A stretch of 64,000 bases of DNA from Collybiopsis luxurians FD-317 M1 (lineage: Eukaryota > Basidiomycota > Agaricomycetes > Agaricales > Omphalotaceae): assembly GCA_000827265.1 (NCBI GenBank), contig KN834796.1:162678-226677 (forward strand), read 5' to 3'. The notes under the pieces are model-generated. The model saw only the letters and a program-made list of their open reading frames with translations, was not told the DNA's origin and did no database searches. Positions 23,011-35,308 of the stretch are shown piece after piece; within the stretch, counting starts at the first letter, position 1, and each line of letters starts with the position of its first letter. The translations under genes were made by a program, and so were the position numbers.

Positions 23011-24960
23011 GAAGTTCCAGAAAACTAGAATCAACGGCGTGTATTGGGGCCGAAATCTGAGTGGTTTCTGCAGTAACAGGTGTTGAGATGCAAGATCACC
23101 TGTAAGAAGCACAGGGACGTCGCGTCGTTTCGGCCCTCCAAGGAGCGCTTCAGCCAGGGACAAGTAAGATTGTCTCTCAGTAACGGTGGGTAGCTGCAGA
23201 TGCACAAATGTTCATCACTAATCTTCGTCTTGCGACTTCCATCCAATCTCAGTAGATTTAATTTTCTGCTCAGTTACTCGTCAAGGCTTTCATCGACCTT
23301 ATAATATTTACTCTGAGTCTTAGACAACTCCAAGGTATTCAACCTAATATCCTGCTACAAATGATAAGCTTGGTGTGGATTACACCTGAAGTTATTTAGT
23401 TGCCGCTCCGCAGACTGGAATCTACGGATTTGACTGAATTTGGGCTCGAAGATGGAGGTTTATGTTCGACTGGTATCTGGGGCCACTTATACCTCAGGAA
23501 ACGCTTCAAAGCTGTATTACAGAGACATTGCGGTAAATTGGGACGGCGGGGGGTCGGTATGATCTGTTTACTACTCCTTTATCCAGTCCAGACATCATGA
23601 ACAAAGATATCGCGCATCTGGCTTCTGTTATGTCGCCCACTGCGTGCCAGCTATACTATTTTCGTGGAAAGCCCAACCCTTACTTTCGCTAGTGTTACTG
23701 GATGATTCAAAAAAACTGCCCAGAACTTGAAGTAGAGGAAGCCTCGAGTGATGTATCTTGATCTCGCCGCTCATTTCTCAGACTGTGTCCTAGAGGCCTT
23801 TTTATGCCCCATTCTAAATGATCATACTCTGGCGCCTTCCGCTGATCAAGATATGAAGACCCTCAGTGTTCATCCCGCTCCCAGATTCATTCCTTCCCAC
23901 CAACTAGTTGAACTCCCATCTGTCGACTCATCACCTACTTCTTCTGACCCATTCACCCTCTCATTCCTTCACTCCTGCTTCTCCTCTACGCCTTGAATCG
24001 TACCTATTTTACCATCCGGTCCATTGTTGAATGCGTCAAGGATATCTTCAGCCCTGACCATATTGTAATTCAATACGGGGTTGGCGACCTTGCCGGGGAT
24101 CCGAAGTGCAAAGTATTCAACTGGAGCTTGAATGTCGAGGTTCTCTGGGTCAGTGTGTTTCAGGCATTGTTGATAATTAGAGGAGAAAAAAGCTCTTCCT
24201 AGGTGAAGATGGGTATAGTGCAGGGCCTGGAGTTGTCTTGCATTCATCATAATGAGTTAGGTTCATCGACTTTCAGATTCAGGTCTTCAATTTAACTGTT
24301 ACTCTAATTATGACCAACTCAGCAAAAGAAACACTGGGATACTTATGGCATATACTTACATCAGTGTATTTAAAGAAATCACAGTTTGATTATGGATAAA
24401 GGGATTTCGAATCTTAAAGGATCTTACACTGCATCCTAGACACTGGAATTTAGTCGCCATCAGATTATAATTTGATTGCTGCCGAAATCTTGTTACTGTA
24501 CTTGGACAATTTGAGGCCAAAATCTCAACTAATACTAACTAGTTAGAGAAAATAACTGAATTTGCATTAACTTCGAAGCCAAATCTGACTTGTAAAGTGT
24601 CTGATACAATCTGCAAGATTGGTTGTGGGGACTACAGAGTTGAAACTTAAAAGCATTAGTGTAAGAAGAAATCGAAGAAAATACTATCTAACCGTCTCAT
24701 CAAGGAAGGAAGACTAATAAACTTGCAAATTTTAATATTTAGATAACAGAGACTAAACAACGTTATTCAAACTTAAAAGAACATTTCATTTGGGGCCAGA
24801 GGAACTCATCCTTAAAGAAAGGGGAGGACCGGAGAGAGAATTCGAGAAACAGCGGAAATAAAAGAGAAATAGGATTGAAACAAGGATACAAAGAAAACAG
24901 ATTGAACAGATTGAAAGGAGTTCGAAAAGATATTTGGGTCATTCAGGCACTTGCTTAGTT
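23011..24960. other. Region 3' of N3 with one unexplained small ORF
   Basis: No family is recognised. A 93-codon minus-strand frame at 23969-24250 (MMNARQLQALHYTHLHLGRA onward) has protein-like composition and ends cleanly, but no motif identifies it and no further exons could be joined. The rest (23250-23960 and 24250-24960) is AT-rich and contains only short frames. Confidence 0.35.
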
Positions 24961-24967
24961 GTCTACA

Positions 24968-27953
24968 TTACTTAATCTCTGCCTCCAACTTTTCAGCCGC
25001 ATCCAGCTTGCCCAGCGCTCTATATGTATTTGCATGGCTGGATATAGAATGCAATGTATCGAGGTGCCTGTCTCCAAGCACTTTTCTGAGTGAAGGTAAA
25101 ACCTCCTCATGCAGTTTTTCGGCCTTGTCTAATTCTCCCGAAGCATAGTATATACGTGCAAGAATACTCATGGACCGCAATGTATCCGGATGGTAGTCAC
25201 CAATCCCTCTTTTGCGCAAGAGCAGAACCTCCTCAGCCAGTTTTTTGGCTGCATCAAATTTGTGCAGCTTCTCATATGTAATGGCAAGATTAGACATAGA
25301 TCTCAAGGTGTCAGGGTGCTTATCTCCAAGCACTTTCTTGCGCAAGGGAAGCACTTCCTCCTCAAGTGTTTCAGCTGCACTTAACTTGCCAAGTGCCCGA
25401 TATGTATTCGCAAGATTTACCATAGAGCGCAATGTATCAGGGTGGTGGTCACCAAGCTTTGTCCTGCGCATGGGAAGTACTTCCTCTTCCAACCTGGCAG
25501 CTGCATCAAGCTTTTGAAGTTTTCTATATGTGACTGCAAGATTAGCCATTGAGCATAATGTGTCAGGGTGCTTGTCTCCAAGCACTTTCCTGCGTAGGGG
25601 GAGCACTTCTTCCCCCTGCTTTTTAGCTGCATCAAACTTGCCAAGTGCACCGTATGTAACTACAAGGTTATCCATGGAAGTCAATGTATCATGGTGTTCA
25701 TTGCCAAGCACTTTCTTTCGCTGGCCAAGCACCTCCTCACCTAGCTGTTCTGCTATATTTAACTTTCCAAGTGCCCGATATACAAGTGCAAGATAGGCAA
25801 TAGAACTCAATGTATCTGAGTGGCTGTCCCCATGGACTTTTCTATACAATAAAACTATTGCCTCTGCTAGTTTTTCAGCTTGTAACCAAAAGCCATTATC
25901 CTTAAAAATTCTTGCAAAGCTCTTCTGTACCTTTACAGTTGGAAGAGCTTCCGGTCTATCATAACAGTGACTCACATGGCTTAGCAGCCCCCGTCGAAAC
26001 TCAAAGTCCTTATCTGTTTCTTCCCAAGGAATCGACCGTGCCAATAGCAGCATCGCCGCTTGACTTACATCTTGTTCATGCTCTGTAGTCTCTCTAATGC
26101 ATGCATGAATAACTGAGTGGAATGTAAGTGCAGCTCTGGAGTGATCATATGATGCAAGTGATGCTTGACACAGCTCATCAATACTATCCTCCAAAGAGCC
26201 CTCTACTTGAAAGAAAGACAGGAATTTTTTCATACACTGTATGGCCGCAGTTGGTGGGTTTAAATCTGCTGCTTCAATATCACTGCCGGAAAAAGCGGCA
26301 GCTTGAGTAAATATCTCTACATAAATAGCAGCTGGGTGTAAATAAGCACAGATTTGCATAAGGGACTGAGTTGACAGACTTAGTTTGTCAAAACTAAGCT
26401 GAAAGGCACTGAATACAGTTCTATTGTAGGTGTCAACTGTTTTCAATCTGTAATTGAGAATTTTGGTATGCTGCCTATAAAAATAAGCTAGATAATTCTC
26501 AAGAGTGCAAGTGGAGGTGGTATAAATATATGCACCAGCTGTTGATACAGCAAGAGCATGACAGTCAAGAGCATCAGTAATCTTAACAGCCAAATTTATG
26601 TTCCTCTCAGAAACCTCTTCATGAGCATGTTTGAGCAGAAGCTTGACAGCATCATCTTTCCCAAGATCTCTAAATTTAATCTGGCATTCAGGGGAAGCCA
26701 TTTGTGCCATATCCATAAGCCTACTTGTAATGATAATGTTTCCATGGTTGCAGGCAGGAATAAAATCTTTGAGATAAAGTTGACTGTCATCTGCATTGTC
26801 AAAAATGCAGAGCCAATTTTTTTGGATTCTGGCTAGGAAATCCTTAACACTCTTAACTTCTTCACCAACACTTGCAGCTTTTCCAAGCTCTTTAAAATTA
26901 GCAGAAAGTGTGGCTTCAGAAGTAGCATCAAAGAACCAGATATCTGAGAACCTAATAAGGATTTCAGTATCTGCAAGTTACCCACCAGCATTAATTTTAC
27001 CTGGAATAATTTTCAGCAACAAATTTGAGTACAACTTGGGTTTTTCCAGTTCCTCCACTTGCAATGAGAGTTACCACCTTCTGCTTGAAGTCAGCCTGGA
27101 CAGCTTTCCCAGATAGTATTTCAGAAAGCTGATCTAGAATGTCCTGGCGTCCAACAAAGTATTGACTAGGTGGGGGACACATTAGGACCTGTGAAATTGT
27201 CACAACCTCATCTGGCTTTTTGAACTCCACAAAATGATTATCCAAGTGTAGAAGAATGTATGTCTATCAAGTGATTTTCAATTTGTGAATCAAAAATGCT
27301 TTCAAAGGCTATACCTGCAGGAATTCATGTGCTCTGTCAATATCTTTAACACTTGCCTCTGCCTCTCCTTTAAGAGAGCCTCACCTCAACAACCTTTTCA
27401 ATTGATTGAGATCTTGATAATTGGCCTTGCTTTTTAATATATGGCCGAGGCAGCTCTTCACCTGCATAATTCCTGCTTCCAAATGTTCAGACGATGTTGA
27501 GGTGGATTGTATCTTGACAATCTTGGCAACTAAGGATTGCATGTCCAGGCCAACTCTGCCAACTTTATCCCATTCTTCTTTGCATGCATCAATCTCCTTC
27601 CGAGTCAAAGCACTTCAGCTCCAAACTAGACGATAATCACATGAACATACCTCTTTCACCTCAATGCCTTTGATTAATATTCCTGCTCCAATCTTGACAT
27701 ATGGTACGTTATTCAAGATTTCACCTATTTCCTTTACCACTCCAAGAATTAGAGCAATGTTGGAGGTCAAGTCTTCGACCTTCGACTCCGAAGAATTGGA
27801 TGAAGTGCTCCCAGCGACGTCCGATTTCTGAGGTCCTGTGGAGGTCGAGAGTGGCGGGGTAGCTATGAGATCGGTGCGTATGTCTTGTTTTGAGGCTCTT
27901 CCAGCCCCTGGTCGCAACAGTTTGAACAACTTGGATTCTTTCTTTGTAGACAT
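24968..27953 (-). CDS. NLR N3: helical N-terminal domain + NB-ARC + 7 TPR, intact
   Basis: Five exons join in frame without a stop: 27953-27651, 27596-27385, 27333-27315 (19 nt), 27263-27001 and 26951-24968, giving 926 residues. Residues 1-180 start MSTKKESKLF. Unlike its paralogs, N3 continues with an alpha-helical region (SNIALILGVVKEIGEIL..IGAGILIKGIEVKEEIDAC..VGRVGLDMQSLVAKI). This has the look of the four-helix-bundle (MLKL N-terminus/HeLo-like) domains found on fungal NLRs. Next come VGRQDILDQLSE, the P-loop SGGTGKTQ (about residue 247), FSDIWFFDA, LCIFDNADD, IIITSRL and the ARC-like part. Seven 42-residue TPRs follow from about residue 640. The microexon could instead be read through with one TGA, so intron 2 needs RNA support. 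By family analogy it would be a cytosolic sensor that oligomerises on ligand binding by the TPRs; the ligand is unknown. Confidence 0.82.
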
Positions 27954-28739
27954 GAGCGCAGATGGCGGTTTGAATGGAAGAGGTGTCGCTAACACGTGAC
28001 ATCAATACCGGATGTGATTAATAGTTCGCGCTATCAATGTCTTGATCTATCTGTCTACCCTCCGACGGAGCAAGATCCGACCCGTCTGACACAATTCACG
28101 TTCATACTTGAGTGCTGTACTTAGCGCGACGTTCCATAGATGTATTATCTTCAGTAATCGGCTAGTATCCTGTCCTATCATAGCACTGTTGTCGAATGAA
28201 CTTGCATCTACAGCAAAAGCCTGAGTACATCATACGCTGCACGCGCAGCATACGATAGATACGCCAGGTAGGGAAATGTAATCTGCAACATCCATAGGAG
28301 AAGTTCAATACAGGAGAAAGGTATAACACATGAAAGCTCTTCAAATCTATTTCTCCGATCTAACATCTACATTCCGTTTCTTCGTATTGATGATAAAAAC
28401 ATTGGAGACTAAACACGCTAAATCCTAATGAGTCGTAACTGAAAAGCCATCTGTCGCCCAAGGGGAAGATCGACGTAGCTGGCACGTTATCTAACTTTTA
28501 TCGAAAGTTGTTATCGGAAACAACCAAAGAACAGCTACGACAATGGAGGAATGATGCAGTCGGACCGAGGCCGTACACCGTAGTGTTTTCAGCGAGAAAA
28601 ATGCCTGCCACCACGAAGTTCTCGAGATGTGTCTGGAACAGTGCCCTAGCTTGTGATAAGCCGCTATCTGTACCGCTCAGTGAAAGAACCAACAATTTGA
28701 AGGAGCATAATGAAGAATCAAGACCCATTTCCTGATGTT
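27954..28739. other. N3 upstream region / N3-ELYS H junction
   Basis: This stretch separates the N3 start from the tail of ELYS copy H and must contain the N3 promoter. It lacks the ATCTCCCAC..CTATCATCTT blocks found before N1, N5 and N6, consistent with the different N terminus of N3. The plus-strand frame at 28508-28735 has no recognisable features. Confidence 0.45.
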
Positions 28740-31060
28740 TGAACTACGAATAGCGGTACTTAGCTCCGATTCCATCTTCGTCCTCCGAGTCGATAGTAGT
28801 AGTAGACTTTCTACTACCAATATCTTATCCACGGCTGACAGTCGTCATCGTCTACGATGTCCTTTGCATCCCCATCCACGCCTGTTCGCCATTCTGCTTG
28901 GGAGACGTACTAGCAGGCGCATTTTCTCCATCCTACCTGAGCCGGAGCTACTTTGGGCAGCGCCAGAGAACGGAGCAACCAGAGAGCAATCCTCCTCTTC
29001 CTCCGCTTCATCTTCACCCTTAGATTGTTCTTTCGAGGTTCGGTTCCTTTCCGCGTTCAAGCCTGCTCCTGCTGCCATGTTCTAGTCCCCACGGACCATG
29101 CACATGTCTGCTGATGCAGCCTCCAACCACCCTCGGACCGCTACTAGGTGTGAGCATCAGACCCCGTTCCATCTACTTCGCCATCCTAAAACACTGTACC
29201 CATCGCAACGATCTTCCTCAAAGTCCAGGTAGACGCGCATGGGGTGGTGGTGCGGGTGCGACACCCGTCGACACTAACGCCGCCTCTTCTACAGCCGAGG
29301 CTGACAATGCAGATTCGGAGAGACAGCTGAAACTGAAATAGCCATCACCGCTGAAGCATTGTTCTTCGAGAACGACCGAGTCTATGCCGTCGGTGTGCGT
29401 GAAGAGGTATAGATTGAGCCCCAAAGCATGGTCAGCCCGGAACCGTATCCCCAACCGTGACCATCGCCGTGACCATTTCCACATTAGCGTCTTCGCTCTC
29501 TTCTTCACCATCGACTGTAAATGCTCCAGGAAGACGAGGTCTTTGTACGCAGATCCAGTCGACCGTGAAGCACCGCCATTCTAGTTGTATCTGCGTTGGA
29601 AAATCCACATCCCTCTCTCAAGGCATTATCATCGACGGCCGGACCTGGCTCAGAACTAAATCCCATGAGCCTCTGCATGAAAGTGGACAGCGTCTGGAGC
29701 GGAGCGTCGTGTTAGGAGCTGAGAGGCTGAACGATGGGCTACAGTATTTCGTCCACGCCTGACCCTGAAACGATCGAGGACCGAAGCTCAAGTTGAGGTT
29801 AATATTTTGAGACGGAAATGCTGCCTCGAGGCCCATCGAGTACAAAGCACGAGCTGAAGTCCTGGGCATCACCCATAATCCCGCATTCCTTCTCTTTCTC
29901 GCGCACCAAAGGAAATAGGTGAAATAGGCAAACATAGGTCTCCAGACCGACAAAAGGTCAGACTTCCCCTTTTTTCGCCTCGCCAAGGTGTCGGAGTCCC
30001 GTGAGGCACCTTTGATGCAGGAGAGCGAGAGGATGAAGATAGAAACGGTGAGGCTCATCTGTATGGTTCGTGCACAGGGAAGACATACCAAAAGTGCGAA
30101 GAAAGGATGGCGTAGGCGTGTATAGAATTGAATTGATATCGGTGTTAACACTGGCATGATAATGAAACACCAATAACTCGAATCGAAATCTCGGAGTGAA
30201 ATCAACGGCATCTCTTCTGTGCAAGCGGAAGGAGGTGGAAGGAGCAGTCCTCATCGCTCCTAGTAGCCCCAGATTGAGAAGAAGGGGGTCTTTCCTCTTT
30301 CAACTCGCCAAAGGCACGATAGCCCGGAATAAAGGGAGGAAAATTGAAAGAAGGGACGCGGTTTCATCGCCACAGGAGCAGCAGCTGTCGTCGTCGGGAA
30401 TGATGAAAGAGACTAGGAACCAGTCTATGACCGTGGTCGAGGTAGTGGGTAAATTCACCCCGTTAATCAGCGGGTGGTCCCTTCGCCCTCATCACTGGGC
30501 CCTGCCTGCCTATGAGTTGCATCCAAGATTGTCCCTTGCTTGAGCTACGTCCACCGCAGGAAACTACGAGGATGCGAGCCGGCAGCAGGGACAAAAACAA
30601 CCGTCCATACAACATGCGACTTGCATCCGCGTATCGGAGAGAGCAGTCAAGACTTCGGATGAAGAATGACGGTATGGACATGTTAAGGCTCGGATTTATA
30701 TCGATTTGAGATTGAACGAAAACAGGCATAGGTATTGAGTATAGACTCTTCGTGCGGGATGCGAGTAATAGTGAAGGTGATAAGTCGACAGAATCGCTTT
30801 AATTCCTGCTAGACTGAACAAAAGAATAAATGAGATTCGGACGATAAACTGAAGGAGTAACATTCGCAATACACACAACATTCCAACATAAGCCATTGCT
30901 TGAATAGTTTCTTGGGAATAGTCTTGGCTCAAAGGAGCACTGATATTGATGAACCTGCAGTCAACGGCATGCGTAAATAGACTGGAAGACGTCAAACTTA
31001 CGCATTTGAGGGACTGCTCACCGGAACTGCGTGCAAACACTTTCGCAACTTATTTCAGCA
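28740..31060 (-). pseudogene. ELYS copy H, heavily degenerate
   Basis: Only nucleotide-level colinearity with copy G remains. The Ser/acid-coding CTCCTCTTCCTCCGCTTCATC block lies near 28990, the ATGTCTGCTGATGCAG..CATCAGAC blocks near 29105-29160, and the tail-coding AAACACTGTACCC..AACGATCTTC near 29190. Toward the N-terminal side are the GGCATAGGTATTGAGTATAGACTCTTCGTGCG block (30730) and the intron-adjacent CTGCAGTCAACGGCATGCGTAAATAG block (30955). Open frames in the area, on either strand, are chance. It lies upstream of N3. Confidence 0.6.
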
Positions 31061-32060
31061 TCTTTCTCATCCATCCCAACGCTACTCAGCCAGAAATCAA
31101 ACAAGGAAGCCTTTCGTTAAAGTCCATGCGTCATTCTCAAGGTCGGCCATGCCCATGGAAGTCAAAGATGAAACCAACAAACAAGAGAGAAATCTGAGAA
31201 ATCGGCGCCAACAATGCACCATTATTCCGGCGCCCTCAGTCCGGATCGGAGAACTCGGCACGGCCCGCCACATCCATGCGCTTTCCCGTCTACCGCCCGA
31301 CGACCGCATTTACACCAATAGTCAAGATGTAAAGTGAGTGCAGCCTTATGCGACGCAAAAATGTAGAGCCTAAACACCCCCAAAAAACCTGCCGACATAG
31401 TTACCCCTATGAGGTAAAGGAAAGTGTATTCTACGAGCCCTCCCAAACGAGAATGAAACAAAAACATAAACCCGAATATTTGCGTATAGTGGATTGCGTA
31501 CATGTAAAATAGATACTTGCGAATCTCTATGTAAATGTACAAGTAGCCTAGTATGGACAACGGAACAACATGGAATGGTGATATAGTGCACAGTATGTAA
31601 GTGTGCGGATGGAGCTGTGATGAGTTGGCAAACTCAAGAAGCGTCCAGGCTAGACAACAAATGGAAGAAGAAAATCACAAAAATAATGCGGTAGCTGGAG
31701 TTTCAATCAACAACAACTTAAAGCCCACAGTCTTCCTTCCCCTCCCGAGTCCCTACCATTGAAAGAGCCCAGCGCTCGCGCTCCATTCACTTACCTCCCG
31801 ACATTCTCACCACCAACTAGACCGGCGCAACCCAATACTCAAACTCCTGACTCACCTTAAGTTGACCTTAACCGTACGTACTCCCAAAAATCAACCAGAT
31901 TCAACCTCGACTCCGTAATCAGCAAAATATCCTTTAAACACCCCCGTAACCATCACCAACCCACTCCCCACACGCACCAAAAACACCGCAGTCACATTGA
32001 ACAAAATCGCTACCAAGGCTTTTGTCAGATTACCTGAACCACGGTCACCTTCTTGTCTTG
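31061..32060. repeat. Flank block of copy H (parallel to 16.0-16.6 and 21.3-22.1 kb)
   Basis: Shares with 21350-22140 the CACCATTATTCCGGCGCC-like start, the CTCGCGCTCCATTCACTTACC word near 31785 and the AAAATCGCTACCAAGG word near 32005. On the minus strand the membrane-protein-like peptide ALVAILFNVTAVFLVRVG is readable. No intact gene is present. Confidence 0.55.
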
Positions 32061-32214
32061 TCTGCTGTTTCTTTTGTCTCTCTTTTCGTCTCGCAAGTGT
32101 TTCCGCTCTCTATTTCTTTTTGTACTACGTATCGCTACTGTTATCGATAGATTGGAAACCTTTCGCAACAAGCTAGAAGCCCCGCAATGTACAAGCAACT
32201 ACGTCGCAACACCT

Positions 32215-32380
32215 CATCACCAAAACCGCCCAAACTATATCCAGCATGACGGGCCGGTATATAGGCATGATCACTGCTATATCTCACTCGTTCGGGGGTA
32301 TATCAATCGTTTATCGCTTAGGGATAAACCCCAGAAAGGTGAGATATAGGGGGGATATAATTTGGGTGGTTTTAGTGATG
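32215..32380. mobile_element. MITE-like element, 166 bp, 28-bp terminal inverted repeats
   Basis: The first 28 bases (32215-32242, starting CATCACCAAAACC) match the reverse complement of 32353-32380 (starting CATCACTAAAACC) at 25 of 28 positions, and all three differences are transitions. A second inverted pair lies inside (CTATATCTCAC near 32277 and GTGAGATATAG near 32339), plus a small GTTTATC..GATAAAC stem near the centre, so the whole can fold into one hairpin. There is no coding capacity and no clear target-site duplication. ELYS similarity in copy E begins about ten bases to the right, so the element marks the truncation point of that copy. Confidence 0.7.
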
Positions 32381-32390
32381 CTGAAGATCC

Positions 32391-34990
32391 TCGTTGATTC
32401 CTCGTCGCCCTCGTAATCGTCCTACCACTATGAGTAACGGCAACACCCAGCGGAGCAACCCGATCCTGCTCCTCTTCCTCCCCTTCATCCTCCTCATCCA
32501 CGGATGGTTCCTTCTCCTTCCGCACACGAGCCTGTCCCTTCCCCCTGGTACTTGCCCCTCTGCGCCGCAACCGTGTCTGCTGCGGCGATCATCCACCTTC
32601 AGACTGAGACTGAGACTGAGCAGTAGACTCTTCTTCACCCCTTCATCATCCTCGAACATTGCCCCTGGAACCGTCTTTTTCGAACTCTTCGTCGTCGTCG
32701 TACGGGCCTTTTTCCCTCTTCCTCTAGAAGTCGAAGTGACACGAGATGCAGTCGACGCAGCAGAGACCGACGGTCCTGCTCCCGATCCCGCAGACGATGC
32801 CGTTGATCTCCCCGAGGCAGCTGAAATCGAATTCGCCGCTGGGGCGGTACTCTTCCTAGACGATCGAGTCCGTCTCGTCGGGATTTGCAACGGCGGAAGC
32901 TGAAACCTAGAAGGGAGTTCCTGAAGCGTATCCATATCGACATCATCTTCGTCCTCGTCCTCATCTTCCTCGCCATCAACAATAAACGCCCCAGGAGGAC
33001 GAGGTCCTTTCTTCGACGACGAAGATCCCGTTGATAGTGAAAGACCATCATTCACGTTGCCACCCACGGTCAGCTGCCCCCTTGGCGACACCACCACAAT
33101 TAGCACTGGTGATGCCAAACCCAAAACTTTTCCTACCCCCACCCGCCGCAGGGTCAACCTCCATCCGCACTTCATAACATTCCAGTAGGATTTGCGAAAA
33201 GAGAGTATTCCAATCCCCCTTCTCCTCGCGCATTTGGATCCCTCCCCTGAGCCCCACCTTCATCATCGGCCTGCATCGCACCCACAACCTCATCCTCCGA
33301 CTTGACCACATCCACCCCAGCACCCTTATTTCGCCTTGGCTGCCTCTCCGGATTACGAGCGCTCCCCCCAGACTGCACAGGCGCTATACTGAACAAATTA
33401 GGCATCGCGTCATTATTCACCGCAGGCGGGTGTTTATAAAACGCATTCGGCTTGCGTTTAGACGACGAGAAAGATAATGGATTTTGCTGTTGCTGTTGGT
33501 TCGTATTGGCAGCCGCACCTGCTCCAGAGATCGACGAAGCGAGCGCAGTAGACGTAGACGTATTCAGCAGATTAAAAGCTGAAGAATTGAACGTTAAGTT
33601 TTTCCGTCCACCGCCGAGGCCAGAGCTAAGATTGAGGTTGGGATTTAAGGAAGGGATGCCACCAAATCTAGAACCGGAGCTGAGATTAAGAGCACCCCCC
33701 GCTACCTCCTCCCCCAGTACCAGAAGAAATCGGCAAAATAGGCGGGGCCGAACCGAACCTGGGCACTCTAGCACGAGACGAAGCTAGATTTTCCCTTTCT
33801 GCACTAGCTAACGGTGCACTATTCTGGGAACTGGAAAGGAAGAAAGAAGAAAGGACCGTGAAAGTTGTGGGCACTCCAAATGCGGCCGCCGACATCAAAA
33901 CAGATGGAGGGATAGGATCCTTGGCTCCTGCAACAGAAGTTGAGGTTGAGACAGCGGGTATAGTTCGTTCAGTGACGCTCGTTCGACGGAAGGCGAAGTC
34001 GAATAAAGAGCTTCGATCATATTGTTCCGTTCCTGTACCATCTTTGTCGCAGCAGACGAGGAGGACGAGGAAGATGAAGACATCACATCCGCATCCGAAC
34101 CGGAAACGAGAACAGGAACAGAAGAAAATTGCCCACGCAACTTGATCGCATCTGCGTATTGGCCCGTCTGTAAGAGTCGAGTACAGGCGAGGTTTTGTAA
34201 TGTCACTAAACCGAGAGACGATGGAGTAGGCGTGTCTGAAATGAAGTCAACGTCATTCTAAAACGCGGAAGAAAAACTGGCGTAGGAGTCGAGTATAGGC
34301 ACCTCGTAAGGTGTGAGTGGAATAATGAGGAGGTACGTCAACAGAGTTGCTTTGCTTTTGCTATGGTAAAGAATGAGAACGATACTCGCGCTGAATTGAG
34401 GGTATGACATACACACCACTCCAACCTCTTTAAATAATCTCGAGCGCATCAGATCGTCCTCGCTGAACGACTGTTGAAATTGCCAGGCTTCAAAGAGATT
34501 GCGATGAGATGCAGCCCAAATCCTCCGGCTCCATAAGCAGCGGTTTTGCAGTACGAATGTGCTTGAGGATGAGTAGATACGGCTCGATATCAGGAGCCGT
34601 TGAGATCGCCTGGAGAATTTTTGAGGGGTGGTACTGATTTAAGCGGGCATCAGGTAGTAATGCAATTGCGGTCTATAACACGCGTGAACAGGCCGCAATT
34701 TTGAAAAGTTGTCTATACTCACTGGAACATTTATTGCTGCATCCAAGCACCAATACGCTTCGACTAGCTAAGTGAACTGTGGGGGGATGAACCGGTCCTT
34801 GTCAAATTGCCGTTCTCTTCCATCTCGATGCCACTTCAGCAAGAAATAAACTAGACTGCCTTTCTTGAGAGTGTCATATTTCGACGACAAAATTGCGTCC
34901 CAGTCATTCCAAGCCTACAACGTCGGGTGTCTCTGGAGCCCCGAGATTGAGACAAATTCGAAAGTGCCATGGAAAGAGGTCGGGACTCGG
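32391..34990 (-). pseudogene. ELYS copy E, near full-length with frameshifts
   Basis: Best preserved of the dead copies. The tail and AT-hook-like part (33175-32372) and the Gly/Asn/FG-like middle with QQQQQNPLSFSSSKRKPNA (33774-33172) are each open for 200 codons or more but lie in different frames. The upstream segments (SLHLF, MVQERNNMIEALYSTSPSVE and RTAKPLL-like parts, 34206-34600) are scattered over all frames. Compared with copy G, the stretch between the helical domain and the FG-like part is internally deleted near 33970. It lacks the first exon and shares the 5' deletion seen in copy B. Its upstream neighbour is an RPB10 pseudogene. Confidence 0.78.
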
Positions 34991-35053
34991 CACCGCCTGC
35001 CTCATCCAGACTTTGCTCCAGTCCGATCCGACCGACGCGCCTTCCCCGTTTTA

Positions 35054-35308
35054 GCTTCTCTATCAGATCAATATGCGTGAGGACCATCCGCCGACAGCAA
35101 TATCGTTTCAGCTAGAGTTCGTCTAGTGCGTCTCTGCATTGACAGAGAAAAAAAGCGGCAAATGGAGGTGAAGTGTTAGCAAGTGTGTTGTCGCATGGAT
35201 GCAAAAAAACTCACCCTCACTCATGTCCTTCGCCAAATGCTCCAAATACGCGTTCCAGTTGTCCCCAATGACTTTACCGCTTGAGAAACAGCGAACTGGG
35301 ATAATCTG
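35054..35308 (-). pseudogene. RPB10 (RPABC5) pseudogene, two exons
   Basis: Exon 1 (about 35308-35215) reads [20 protein letters not shown] and [11 protein letters not shown], then a GTGAGT donor. After an 81-nt intron ending TCAATGCAG, exon 2 (35133-35054) reads [19 protein letters not shown] and THIDLIEKL. This is the shared RNA polymerase subunit RPB10 (normally about 70 aa, with [11 protein letters not shown] and RYCCRRM zinc ligands). Defects: the initiator position is CAG ATT rather than ATG, the second zinc-ligand Cys is Ser, an in-frame TAG lies at 35112-35114, the splice phase does not restore the frame, and the C terminus diverges after LIEKL. A second, shorter remnant is at 9029-9117. 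An intact RPB10 must exist elsewhere, since the subunit is essential. Confidence 0.8.

Noticed and set aside
29618..30211. 197-codon minus-strand ORF in the copy H region
   Set aside because: It does not follow the ELYS frame, shows no domain, and lies in a GC-rich degenerate area where long chance frames are expected.
32394..32903. 169-codon plus-strand ORF in ELYS copy E
   Set aside because: It is antisense to recognisable ELYS tail codons; the same shadow frames occur over copies B, F and G.
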